Shown here piece after piece: positions 53,001 through 60,409 of a stretch of 64,000 nt of DNA. Position 1 is the first letter of the stretch. Every line of letters starts with the position of its first letter. The position numbers and the translations under genes are program-made. Below the pieces are notes generated by a model. The model did no database searches, was not told the DNA's origin, and saw only the letters and a list, made by a program, of their open reading frames with translations. The stretch lies in the NCBI RefSeq assembly GCF_049674955.1, contig NZ_CP187232.1:7254001-7318000 (forward strand), read 5' to 3'. Source of the stretch: Sphaerisporangium viridialbum (lineage in GTDB: Bacteria > Actinomycetota > Actinomycetes > Streptosporangiales > Streptosporangiaceae).

Positions 53001-53639
53001 AGCTGGTCGTGCACACCCGAGTCGAGTCTCGCGGCCGGCTCGCACAGCCTGACCGCGACCGCGACCAACGCCAACAAGCAGACCTCCGAACCCTCCACGC
53101 CGGTCTCGTACCTGGTGCTGAACGGCACCGGCTTCACAACCGGCGGCGGCTGGTTGACCGAGCCAAATCTCGGTACGAAGAGCGACTTCGGGTTCACCGC
53201 GAAGTACCTGAAGAACGGCAACATCCAGGGCAACAGCCAGTACACCTACCGGAAGACCCTGACCGCCGACCAGGTCGCCAACCCTGCGGGTGGCTATCTG
53301 CCCGCAGGTGACTACGACTGGACCATCAAGAGTAACGCGATGACCGCGTTGGGACAGTCCTGCACGAGCACCAAACCGAAGGTGTGCACCGCCACCTTCA
53401 CCGGGAAGAGCACGATCACTGCCGTCAACCGGGCAACTGGAATCGCGTACAGCCTAGGCGGCAACAACCAGTTCCAGGTGGACGTCACCGACAACGGCGA
53501 GCCCGGCTCGGGCAAAGCGACCACCAACCCGGACACCTACGCGATCCGAGTCTGGGACGCCAGCGGCACGTACTACCAGCTCGGCACGCCGACTGCGCAG
53601 CTGCCGCTGAACGGAGGCAACATACAGGTTCGACCGTAA
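50040..53639 (+). CDS. secreted GH141-like beta-helix glycosidase with F-type lectin domain
   Basis: 1199 residues from the GTG at 50040 (GGGAG upstream). A long N-region signal sequence ends near YAAAEAA. Residues about 70-710 are a right-handed beta-helix opening with IYAAPHGTGTACTADKPCSI, HVLLAGGTYYLAEPLTF and ILSGGIPLSGW, the pattern of GH141 (alpha-L-fucosidase/xylanase) proteins. Then come an IPT/TIG-like domain (about 710-785) and an F-type lectin/CBM47-like domain (about 787-938; HTNSAANAWWRVDLGQVY, IQVWNRTG, YLVVAELMAF), a fucose-binding fold. A bacterial Ig-like domain (about 941-1026) and a post-COAP-1 domain (FTTGGGWLTEPN onwards) finish the protein. Its location beside the fucose operon and the shared TCCTATAGG support release of fucose from glycans. 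The GH141 call is by pattern. Confidence 0.8.
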   Translation: MIRPPTPRPLTSPPAAKRSSSSPRCAPSAGRGTGTRRGLYLGTIIAMVLGLAAVAVGAPGYAAAEAAHRIYAAPHGTGTACTADKPCSIQQAQLSARTAAAGMDSDIHVLLAGGTYYLAEPLTFTSADSGRNGSRIVWKPAGPQRPILSGGIPLSGWAPAADAPNRWSVDVPDGISTRGLYANDVRVPRSRGTNPVTLTRTTPTSNFASGGYTAANSSLASWRNPDQIEFVYDNHQAWGQSRCLVGSIVGTAVTMSQPCWQNTQRRSSPIGQGNDNPSGGFPSLAANSQPTWIENAFELMKAGDWYYDKSLHKVYYWPKSGEDPASMTFVLAVNEHVVHSEASWTDPLANVTFTGIEYAHTTWYQPSTNVGFSQIQASNTVTLPNGYNFQGLCQYVTNPPVFPPAGELPGQCPTENYTPPTAAVQLSGTKNVQFLNSRFRHIGNAGLWLYHGANGDLVEGNEFTDISSNGLVLGAMDDPLPLDDDTDEIAINNSIRNNYLHNVAEEFSGGVGISVYYTRGTVVEHNQLMDMPYTGVSFGWGGHHIDINHLTADPSINQDNAIRNNVFINTMRDRSDGGPMYTQGHQSNNTWEHALQVTGNVAFSNPGPRYFFYHDEGSSYILLDGNAEYGNGGGFNGGCTTPGPVRVTNNYRVGAINSNICSFNGPAANFTSQGNVQISGNPSPGVIPNSLLSNAGLQTAYQHLLYQQPPRIYIVSDPDSAAGTLISGSGFSPDSQVAIGDYPAKLVQYVSPNYLIAHFAPGKTKGDLTVTNAAGVGTKSGLVGGNNVALGKPASQISTLTGYGDLSAGKGVDGNTSGDYTQQAMAHTNSAANAWWRVDLGQVYNLDKIQVWNRTGAQAEVDRDKDYWVLVSSTPFTDDKPAAAWAATPGVWSFHDTGTMGRPTTISGPMTGRYIQVQLSGTNYLVVAELMAFTAETAPPPPVITSPADASAGDGVVTVTGSAERWSTIAVRDGSTTVCTTEADLTGSWSCTPESSLAAGSHSLTATATNANKQTSEPSTPVSYLVLNGTGFTTGGGWLTEPNLGTKSDFGFTAKYLKNGNIQGNSQYTYRKTLTADQVANPAGGYLPAGDYDWTIKSNAMTALGQSCTSTKPKVCTATFTGKSTITAVNRATGIAYSLGGNNQFQVDVTDNGEPGSGKATTNPDTYAIRVWDASGTYYQLGTPTAQLPLNGGNIQVRP

Positions 53640-53650
53640 CCGCAACGAGG

Positions 53651-53690
53651 AGCGGCCCGAGACCCAGCGGTCTCGGGCCGCTTTCTTTCC
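53651..53690 (+). terminator. intrinsic terminator
   Basis: Perfect 14-bp stem AGCGGCCCGAGACC / GGTCTCGGGCCGCT with a CAGC loop, followed by TTCTTTCC, 11 bp after the stop codon of the secreted enzyme. Confidence 0.9.
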
Positions 53691-53902
53691 GGCAGATTCA
53701 ACCGACGTAAAGGGTCATCGACTTTTTCGTCGTCAGGTCGAAGTCGACGGCCACTCCTCTGGAATGAAGCACGAAGGACGCTACCGATCGACGCCGACAA
53801 AACGGGGTCAGCCGCACAGCGCCCATAGATGCACGTTGTCATCAGCGCTGTCGTCAAAGCCAAACAAGAACCCCCCAGAGCATGCCGCAGATCCGAACTA
53901 GC

Positions 53903-55267
53903 TCAGGAGATGGCCTGGTCTGCGGAGATGTTCAGTATTGCGGATCGTTGGACAGGTCCGGCGGGTGAATGTCCGGCTGGTATCGGGGATGCTTCCGCCC
54001 TGTCGGTCAGGCCGGAGACACCGACGGAATCCAGCGGGATCGGCGAGAACATCGGCGGCTCCTTCTCCGGCGTCAGCGCCGTGGGGCCATAGATCCAATC
54101 GGTGAAGGAGTAGTCGTAGGTGTCGCGGGCCCGCAGGAGCACGTTGCGCTGGAGGCGGGCGACGCCGTCCAGGTGCCACAGCTCGCCCCAGGCGCGGGCC
54201 GTGGTCAGGACGCGTCGGCAGTGCTCGGGGCGGACGGCTTCGTAGGCTGCGAGGGCGCCCGGCCAGTCGATCGAGCCGTCCTTGGCGCGGCGCGCGGCGA
54301 CGTGCTTGGCGAGTACCCAGCCGTCCTCGATGGCCATGATCGCGCCCTGCGCCATGTACTGCAGCGGCGGGTGGGCGGCGTCGCCGAGCAGCGCGATGTT
54401 GCCGTCGACCCACGTCATGATGGAGTCGCGGTCGAACATCCGCCACCACCGGTCGCGCCACATCAGCGGGATGCCGGCCTGGACGTCCGGGCAGGTCGCG
54501 GCGAAGGCGCTGTCGAGCTCGTCGGGTGTGCCCCAGTCCTCCTCGCCCGCGAGGGCCTTGGGGGACTGGAAGACCGCGACCTGGTTGAGCATCTCGCCGC
54601 CGCGCAGCCCGTAGTGGACGAAGTGGCAGCGCGGGCCGACGTGGACCGAGACCTCCGTGAGGTCGACGTCCCGGCCCGCCTGTTCGATGGGTATGGCGGC
54701 GCGGTAAGCGACGTAGGAGGAGCTGACCGGCTCGTCGTCGGCCAGGAGCCGGCGTGCGACCGAGTGCAGGCCGTCCGCGGCGATGACGATCCGAGCCTCG
54801 TCGGCGCGGCCGTCCTCCAGCAGTACCCGGGCGCCGTACTCGGTGTTCTCATAGCCGCCGGCACGCGCGTCGGTGACCAGGTCGACTCCCGCGCGCCGGC
54901 AGGCACGCAGGAACATGCCGTGCAGGTCGCTGCGGTGGATGACCATGTAAGGGAAGCCGTACTCGCGCTCCAGGTCGACCAGGTCCAGGCGGGTCAGCTC
55001 GCTGCCGTCGACGGCGTCGCGCATCACCATGCTCGTCGGCAGCACGCCGAGGCTCTTGGCCTCGTCGAGCAGGCCGTAGTCGTACAGGATCCGGGTGCAG
55101 TTGGGTGCGATCTGGAGGCCGGCGCCGACCTCGCCGAACTCGCGGGCCTGCTCCAGCACGCGCACCCGCAGGCCCTCGCGGGCCAGAGCGAATGCCGCGC
55201 TCAGGCCGCCGACGCCGCCCCCGACGATCAGGACATCGACGGGGTTCGCGGACGTAGGTGTGGTCAC
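53903..55267 (-). CDS. FAD-dependent aromatic monooxygenase, 3-hydroxybenzoate 6-hydroxylase-like
   Basis: 454 residues from the GTG at 55267 (GAGGAGA upstream); the frame to 55303 would overlap the next gene. PHBH-type flavoprotein: VLIVGGGVGGLSAAFALARE (FAD-binding GxGxxG), RIVIAADGLHS (DG motif) and VDGNIALLGDAAHPPLQYMAQGA (GD motif). It most resembles salicylate/3-hydroxybenzoate hydroxylases. With the isomerase and hydrolase next to it, formation of gentisate is the best inference. Confidence 0.85.
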   Translation of the reverse strand: MTTPTSANPVDVLIVGGGVGGLSAAFALAREGLRVRVLEQAREFGEVGAGLQIAPNCTRILYDYGLLDEAKSLGVLPTSMVMRDAVDGSELTRLDLVDLEREYGFPYMVIHRSDLHGMFLRACRRAGVDLVTDARAGGYENTEYGARVLLEDGRADEARIVIAADGLHSVARRLLADDEPVSSSYVAYRAAIPIEQAGRDVDLTEVSVHVGPRCHFVHYGLRGGEMLNQVAVFQSPKALAGEEDWGTPDELDSAFAATCPDVQAGIPLMWRDRWWRMFDRDSIMTWVDGNIALLGDAAHPPLQYMAQGAIMAIEDGWVLAKHVAARRAKDGSIDWPGALAAYEAVRPEHCRRVLTTARAWGELWHLDGVARLQRNVLLRARDTYDYSFTDWIYGPTALTPEKEPPMFSPIPLDSVGVSGLTDRAEASPIPAGHSPAGPVQRSAILNISADQAIS

Positions 55268-55293
55268 GTTGCTCTCCTCGGTGCCGTGAACGC

Positions 55294-56004
55294 TCACAAC
55301 CACGCCGGCAGTGTCGGAGCGGGGGACCCGTCGGTCGCGGTCAGGGCGTGCGGACGGCCGGCGAGGTACGCCGCGACCTCCGCGAGCGGGCCGGTGACCG
55401 CGGTGGCGTCGTCTTCACCGGACGGTTCCCAGCGGTCACCGGTGTCGGCGGCGGTGAGGACCACCGCGGGCCCGGGAGCGTTGCCGCGCTTGCCCGCGAT
55501 GTCGTCGGCCAAAGCGGCCAGGAAGCCGGTGGGAAGGTCGGCGAAGGCGACACCGGCGGCCAGGTCGACGGCGTGCACGCAGACCTCGCGCGAACGCAGC
55601 CACGGGATCTCGGTCGCGGGGACCGTGCGGCCCTGGGCGGTGACCACCTCGGCGTCCCACTGTTCGGAGCTCAGGGCGGCGGTGCCGGCGGCGAGCCGGT
55701 CCGCGGACTCGTGCAGCCAGGCGGCCAGTTCGGCGGCCGGCTTCTCGGAGCCGGCCGCGATGTCGGCGTTGCGCTGTTCGATCGAGGAGTACATCGGAGT
55801 CTCCTCGCCGGTCGCGGCCCAGCGCACCAGGTTGCTCAGCGCGCCGGCGTTCGCCGCCACGTGCGCCACCAGGTGCTTGCGGGTCCAGCCGGGGAGCCCG
55901 GAGGGGGCGAGATACTGCTCCTCGCCCCACCCGGCGACGGCGCCGAAGAACAGTCTGGTGCCCGCCGCGCTCCAGCTCAGCGCGTCCTCGAAGGTGCGGC
56001 GCAT
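55294..56004 (-). CDS. mycothiol-dependent maleylpyruvate isomerase-like protein
   Basis: 236 residues. DinB-like helical bundle of the mycothiol family: LPGWTRKHLVAHVAANAGAL (metal His region), ETPMYSSIEQRNADIAAGS, SREVCVHAVDLAAGV (His ligand) and a C-terminal SCP2-like small domain. It isomerises maleylpyruvate to fumarylpyruvate in the actinobacterial gentisate pathway. Stop and start share a base with the next hydrolase gene (56004). Confidence 0.88.
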   Translation of the reverse strand: MRRTFEDALSWSAAGTRLFFGAVAGWGEEQYLAPSGLPGWTRKHLVAHVAANAGALSNLVRWAATGEETPMYSSIEQRNADIAAGSEKPAAELAAWLHESADRLAAGTAALSSEQWDAEVVTAQGRTVPATEIPWLRSREVCVHAVDLAAGVAFADLPTGFLAALADDIAGKRGNAPGPAVVLTAADTGDRWEPSGEDDATAVTGPLAEVAAYLAGRPHALTATDGSPAPTLPAWL

Positions 56005-56852
56005 CAGGCTGCGCCCTCCTCGGCCACGGTGTTCTCGAGCCGGCCGATGCCCTGGATCTCGGTGACGACGCGCTCGCCGCCGGTCAGGTAGCGCTTGGGG
56101 TCGCGAGCGTGGCCGACACCGCCGGGGGTGCCGGTGGCGATGATGTCGCCGGGGTTGAGGCGCACCACCGTCGAGATGTACTCCACCAGCGTGACCGGGT
56201 CGAAGAGCAGATCGCCGGTGTTGTCGTGCTGCATGACCTCGCCGTCGACGCTGAGCTTGACCTCGAGCTCAGGGCGTACGCCGCCGGGCAGCTCGTCCGG
56301 GGTGACGACGTACGGGCCGGCCGGGGTGGAGGAGTCCCACATCTTGCCCTGCAGCCACTCGCGGGTGCGGAACTGCCAGTCCCGGCAGGTGATGTCGTTG
56401 AGGACGGTGAACCCGGCGATCGCGGCCTCGGCCTCCACACCCCTGGCACGGCGGACCGGCGCGCCGATCACCACGGCGAGCTCGACCTCCCAGTCGAACT
56501 CGGTGGTCTCCTCAGGGCGGGCGATCTCGTCGGTGGCGCCGATGAGGCAGTCGGCGAACTTCGCGAACAAGGTGGGATACTGCGGAAGTTCGCGGCCCAT
56601 CTCCTGGATGTGACTCTTGTAGTTGAGTCCCACGCAGACGACCTTCGAGGGGCGCGGGACGACCGGCGCGAAGTCCGCGCCCTCGACGGGGTAGGTCCTG
56701 GCGGCGTTCGCGTCGACGGCCGCGGCCTTCTCGGCCCACCCGTCCTGGGAGAGGAGTTCGCCGAGGTCGGTGGGGCCGAGGTCGACCAGCCGGTCACCGT
56801 CGAGTCGCACGGCCCGGGTCGAGCCGTTGACGCGGAGGGTGGCGAGCTTCAT
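56004..56852 (-). CDS. FAH-family fumarylpyruvate hydrolase
   Basis: 282 residues. VVCVGLNYKSHIQEMGRELP, PTLFAKFADCLIGATDEI, FDWEVELAVVIGAPVRRA (metal site), FTVLNDITCRDWQFRTREWL and IIATGTPGGVGHARDPKRYL. It splits fumarylpyruvate into fumarate and pyruvate. Start codon overlaps the stop of the dioxygenase remnant by 4 bp. Confidence 0.88.
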   Translation of the reverse strand: MKLATLRVNGSTRAVRLDGDRLVDLGPTDLGELLSQDGWAEKAAAVDANAARTYPVEGADFAPVVPRPSKVVCVGLNYKSHIQEMGRELPQYPTLFAKFADCLIGATDEIARPEETTEFDWEVELAVVIGAPVRRARGVEAEAAIAGFTVLNDITCRDWQFRTREWLQGKMWDSSTPAGPYVVTPDELPGGVRPELEVKLSVDGEVMQHDNTGDLLFDPVTLVEYISTVVRLNPGDIIATGTPGGVGHARDPKRYLTGGERVVTEIQGIGRLENTVAEEGAA

Positions 56853-56992
56853 CGGGTGGTCCCTTCGATACGGGTGTCGTGCTGGGAGCGGTTGAGCTGG
56901 AGGGCCTCGAAGACCGGGGAGTCGCTGAACCGGAACAGGTCCAGCGAGCCTGAGTCGGAGTCGGTGGAGCCGGCCTTCACAGGGGTGCTCAT
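56849..56992 (-). pseudogene. gentisate 1,2-dioxygenase remnant
   Basis: 47 codons: MSTPVKAGSTDSDSGSLDLF, then RFSDSPVFEALQLNRSQHDTR. The second half resembles the extreme C-terminus of gentisate/1-hydroxy-2-naphthoate dioxygenases (FSDxPVFEALxLxRx). Both cupin domains are missing. An ATG and the downstream coupling are kept, suggesting an internal deletion of about 1 kb. Confidence 0.55.
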
Positions 56993-57020
56993 ACGGCTAA
57001 TGTTGCTACTGTCCCACCCT

Positions 57021-57049
57021 GCAGAACGGCTAATTCTGCTATGCAGAAT
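57021..57049. promoter_or_regulatory. palindrome cluster before the gentisate genes
   Basis: ATTCTGC-TAT-GCAGAAT (57033-57049) is a perfect 7-bp-arm inverted repeat. GCAGAA at 57021 with TTCTGC at 57034 forms a second, overlapping one. ACGGCTAAT also occurs twice (56993 and 57026). Likely an operator, perhaps for an IclR or MarR regulator outside the window. Confidence 0.5.
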
Positions 57050-57091
57050 CGGGAGGAATCGCGCCCCCTCGTAACCGACGGACGGGAACGG

Positions 57092-57715
57092 TCAGTGGAT
57101 GTCGACCGCGAGCGGGACTTCCAGCCGGGCGCGAAGCTCCTCGACGGAAGTGTCGAACGACTCGAGCACGCGGACGCCATCGGGGGTGATCTCCAATACG
57201 GCGTGGTCGGTGTAAACACGACTGACACAGCCGACACCCGTGAGGGGATAGGTGCAGGTGGGCACAAGTTTCGGGCTACCGTTCCTCGCGAAGAGCGTCA
57301 TCATCACATAGACCCGCTTGGCGCCGATCGCCAGATCCATCGCGCCGCCGACGGCGGGGATCGAGCCGGGCGCGCCGGTGTCCCAGTTGGCGAGGTCACC
57401 GCTCGCCGACACCTGGAAGGCACCCATGACGCACACGTCGAGGTGGCCGCCACGCATCATGGCGAAGGAGTCTGCGTGGTGGAAATACGCAGCTCCAGGC
57501 AGCTCGGTGACGGGCACCTTGCCGGCATTGGTGAGTTCAGGGTCGACCTCGTCGCCGACAGCCGCGGGGCCCATGCCGAGCATGCCGTTCTCGGTGTGGA
57601 GGACGACGCCGATCTCGGCCGGAAGGTGGTCGGCGACCTTGGTGGGCTGGCCGATGCCGAGATTGACGAAACTGCCCGGCTCGATGTCCCGCGCGACCCG
57701 GGCCGCGAGCGCGGG
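57092..57715 (-). pseudogene. 3-oxoacid CoA-transferase subunit B, start codon lost
   Basis: 208 codons in frame: ALAARVARDIEPGSFVNLGI, HTENGMLGMGP (catalytic Glu in the ENG motif), FHHADSFAMMRGGHLDVCVM and TDHAVLEITPDGVRV. This is nearly full length for the B subunit, but the frame begins directly after the TAG of the upstream hydrolase gene, with no ATG, GTG or TTG before GLGIGQ-type residues. Typical N-terminal residues RDQMAARVARD are cut after about 10 positions. The first usable ATG is at 57583, inside the active-site motif. No A subunit is present. Confidence 0.7.
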
Positions 57716-59446
57716 CTACCTGTTCTCCGCCGCGGTGCGCTTCGTGAACGGCAGCACGAGCCGGGACTGGTGGGCGGCGTCGCGATAGATCTTGTGGGTG
57801 ACGGGGCGACCCACCGGCAGGTGGAACGCGTCCGGCGGCAGCAGCGAGTTGTGCGCGTCGGCCAGCGGTTCGTCGTTGGACAGCTCCACCACCAGACGGT
57901 GGCCGGGGTTGAACGTCGCCGCGAACGGGCAGAGCCGCAGGACGTACTCCTCGATCTTCCCGGGCTCCACCGGCACGGCGCGGGTGTGCGGGTGGTACGG
58001 GTTGCCCTCGGTCGTCCGGTCGTCCAACTCGCGGTGCGACGCCTTGAGGAAGCCTGTGGTGATCAGCTGGCGGCTTCCGTTCGGGGCGACGTCCCACAGC
58101 CGCATGATGAAATTCGTGTCATCCTGGTCGATCTCGGCGAACAGGTGCGCCGCACCGGTGCCGATGAGCTCCGTGGGCTCCTCGAACGGCTCGGTGCTCC
58201 AACTGACGGTCTCCACCTTGTCGGTCACCGTCAGCGGTGCCTGGTAGAAGCCGTCCGGGGCGGCGTGCTCCGCGCCCATCAGCTCAGGCTCCCAGGAGAG
58301 CTTGTGGCGCGGGCGAAGGTACAGCGGCTTGTACTCGATCTCCTTCGGCGGCCACTGCTCTGCGGTGAGCACCTCACGTGAGCCCTCTACGAAGACGCTC
58401 ACGGCCGGCTCGTCCATGATGCCGTTGTCGATGCCCTTGAGCCAGTACTCGTACCAGCGGAACATCTTGTCGTGCTCCTCGATCCAGGGGCGCGACTGCA
58501 TCGGCGGGTAGGAGCCGATGTCCAGCTTCTTGGGACCCTTCAGCACGTTGAACAGCTCGATGTGGCCGTCCACGGTCCAGCCGCGTCCCTGGTCGATCTG
58601 CAGATGGACCGGGATGTCGATGTTCTCGGCCAGCGCGATGGGATTGCGCTCCTCGTACCACTCCCCGTCGAGGTTGTTCATCACGATGTCGAACCAGAAC
58701 TCGCGGTTCTTCGGGTACTTCAGCACGTGCACGAGGTTCGGCCACGCGGCCACATCCGGGTCCTGGAGCCGCTCGTCGACGAGTTTCTTGAGCTCCTCCG
58801 GGGAGTAGACCTCCTGCATGCGGGACTTGACGTTGGTGTGCGCGATGCCGGAGTCGCCACCGCGTCCCTCGCGGGCGGCCCGCGGCATGAACCACATGAT
58901 GCCGCCGTGGTAGGTGGTCTCGTAGAAGTCGAAATGGCCGCCGCTGACGAAGATCGCCTTCAGGTGTGGCGGCCGCTCGGCCGCGGCGAGCACCTGCATC
59001 GACCCGAAGTAGGAGATGCCGATCATGCCGACGTTTCCGTCGCACCACGGCTGCCCGGCGACCCATTCGATGAGGTCGTACAGGTCCTGTCCCTGGGGAA
59101 CGCCACCGGAGTTGTAGTTGCCGATCATCACGCCGCCGGAGTCACCGGTGCCGCGCATGTCACCGATGACGTGGACGTAGTCCTCCTTGACGACGCGCGC
59201 GATGTCACCGGCCTCGATACAGCCGTCCCACATCGGGCTGGGGCGACGCTGCGGCGGCGTGGTGAGGGCGAGCGCCTGCAGCTCCTTGCCATAGGCGCTC
59301 ATCGCGATCAGGGCCGGCCGCGGCTTGTCCTCCGTGCCGTGGTAGGCGTCCACGGCGAGGGTGACCCCGTCGCGCATCGGCACCCGCAGGTCCTTGCGGA
59401 CGGCAATCGTCTGCTCGCCCGCTTGGATCGTCTGGAAGTCGGCCAT
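57716..59446 (-). CDS. CocE/NonD-family hydrolase
   Basis: 576 residues. X-Pro dipeptidyl-peptidase-like S15 alpha/beta hydrolase: LRVPMRDGVTLAVDAYHG, GDMRGTGDSGG and the nucleophile elbow GMIGISYFGSMQ (Ser). The C-terminal beta-sandwich has FNPGHRLVVELSNDEP. Family members cleave esters or amides such as cocaine and acylated substrates. It is cytoplasmic by sequence. In this cluster it may release an aromatic acid from an ester. Its stop codon abuts the truncated CoA-transferase. Confidence 0.85.
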   Translation of the reverse strand: MADFQTIQAGEQTIAVRKDLRVPMRDGVTLAVDAYHGTEDKPRPALIAMSAYGKELQALALTTPPQRRPSPMWDGCIEAGDIARVVKEDYVHVIGDMRGTGDSGGVMIGNYNSGGVPQGQDLYDLIEWVAGQPWCDGNVGMIGISYFGSMQVLAAAERPPHLKAIFVSGGHFDFYETTYHGGIMWFMPRAAREGRGGDSGIAHTNVKSRMQEVYSPEELKKLVDERLQDPDVAAWPNLVHVLKYPKNREFWFDIVMNNLDGEWYEERNPIALAENIDIPVHLQIDQGRGWTVDGHIELFNVLKGPKKLDIGSYPPMQSRPWIEEHDKMFRWYEYWLKGIDNGIMDEPAVSVFVEGSREVLTAEQWPPKEIEYKPLYLRPRHKLSWEPELMGAEHAAPDGFYQAPLTVTDKVETVSWSTEPFEEPTELIGTGAAHLFAEIDQDDTNFIMRLWDVAPNGSRQLITTGFLKASHRELDDRTTEGNPYHPHTRAVPVEPGKIEEYVLRLCPFAATFNPGHRLVVELSNDEPLADAHNSLLPPDAFHLPVGRPVTHKIYRDAAHQSRLVLPFTKRTAAENR

Positions 59447-59470
59447 GAGTGCGAAGTTCCTTGTCCTCTG

Positions 59471-60409
59471 TCACGAGTTCTGGTTGAAGTGCGTGCGATA
59501 GCCGTGCATCGACGTGAAGAACGGCGACGGCTCGAGCGTGGGATCGCCGGTGTAACCGAGCCTGTCGGCGACAGGGGCGAACGGGGAGTACGGCGAGTCC
59601 GTCTCCCGCAGGCCGTCCTGAAGGCAGCGGCAGGCCGCTTCGCCGACACCGGCCTCGATGTCCAGGCTCCCCTGGATCGCCTCCCGAGCCTGGTCGGCGT
59701 CGAGTTCGACGCCATACGGCATGCCGTCCGCTCGGCGGTACGGGTGCCCGAGGTACAGGTGCCGCGGACGGATCTCGTCGCGCAGGTACCGCAGGCCGGC
59801 GCGGTACGCGACCGGATCCACGTAGCCGGGGAAGCCGTTGGCGGCCCCGTGGACCTGGACGGCGTCGCCGACGAACACGGAGCGCCGGCCGTCGAGCACA
59901 TAGGCCACCGATCCGGGCGTGTGGCCTGGGATCGAGTGGACGGAGACGGTGACGTCGCCACCGAGCGAGAGGGTCTCACCGCCCTTGAGCAGCATGGTCG
60001 GCTCCATCTCGCCGGAGATGACCGCATTGGCCGCGGCCGTCACCTTCGCCGCGCCTTCGGGGGCGTTCAGGTACTGCGCCCGACCGTGGAGGTACTCATC
60101 CACGTGCGCCCGGCGCGAGCGCAGCATCGGTGCGTCGGCCTCGTGGATGACCACCTGCGCGCGCCGGCCGGTGAGTTCCCACAGGGCGTAGGCACCGCCG
60201 ACGTGGTCGATGTGCCCGTGGGTCAGCAGGATCCAGCGTACGTCCTCGATGCGGCGCCCGATGGCGTCGAGTGCGGGGACCATGCCCTCGGTGGGCGAGG
60301 AGGCGATCCCGGTGTCGACGATGGCCGGCTGGGGGGCGTCGATGAAGAAGCTGTACAGACCGAACCGACCCCACGGCGAGACCAAGGGATGAACGTTCAC
60401 GTCCGTCAT
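59471..60409 (-). CDS. MBL-fold metallo-hydrolase
   Basis: 312 residues. Metallo-beta-lactamase fold with the zinc motif LLTHGHIDHVGG, PAIVDTGI, HSIPGHTPGSVAYVLDG (metal His) and FVGDAVQVHG (Asp). C-terminal helices as in SoxH/lactonase-like members. Substrate unknown. Start overlaps the stop of the alpha/beta hydrolase gene by 4 bp. Confidence 0.85.
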   Translation of the reverse strand: MTDVNVHPLVSPWGRFGLYSFFIDAPQPAIVDTGIASSPTEGMVPALDAIGRRIEDVRWILLTHGHIDHVGGAYALWELTGRRAQVVIHEADAPMLRSRRAHVDEYLHGRAQYLNAPEGAAKVTAAANAVISGEMEPTMLLKGGETLSLGGDVTVSVHSIPGHTPGSVAYVLDGRRSVFVGDAVQVHGAANGFPGYVDPVAYRAGLRYLRDEIRPRHLYLGHPYRRADGMPYGVELDADQAREAIQGSLDIEAGVGEAACRCLQDGLRETDSPYSPFAPVADRLGYTGDPTLEPSPFFTSMHGYRTHFNQNS

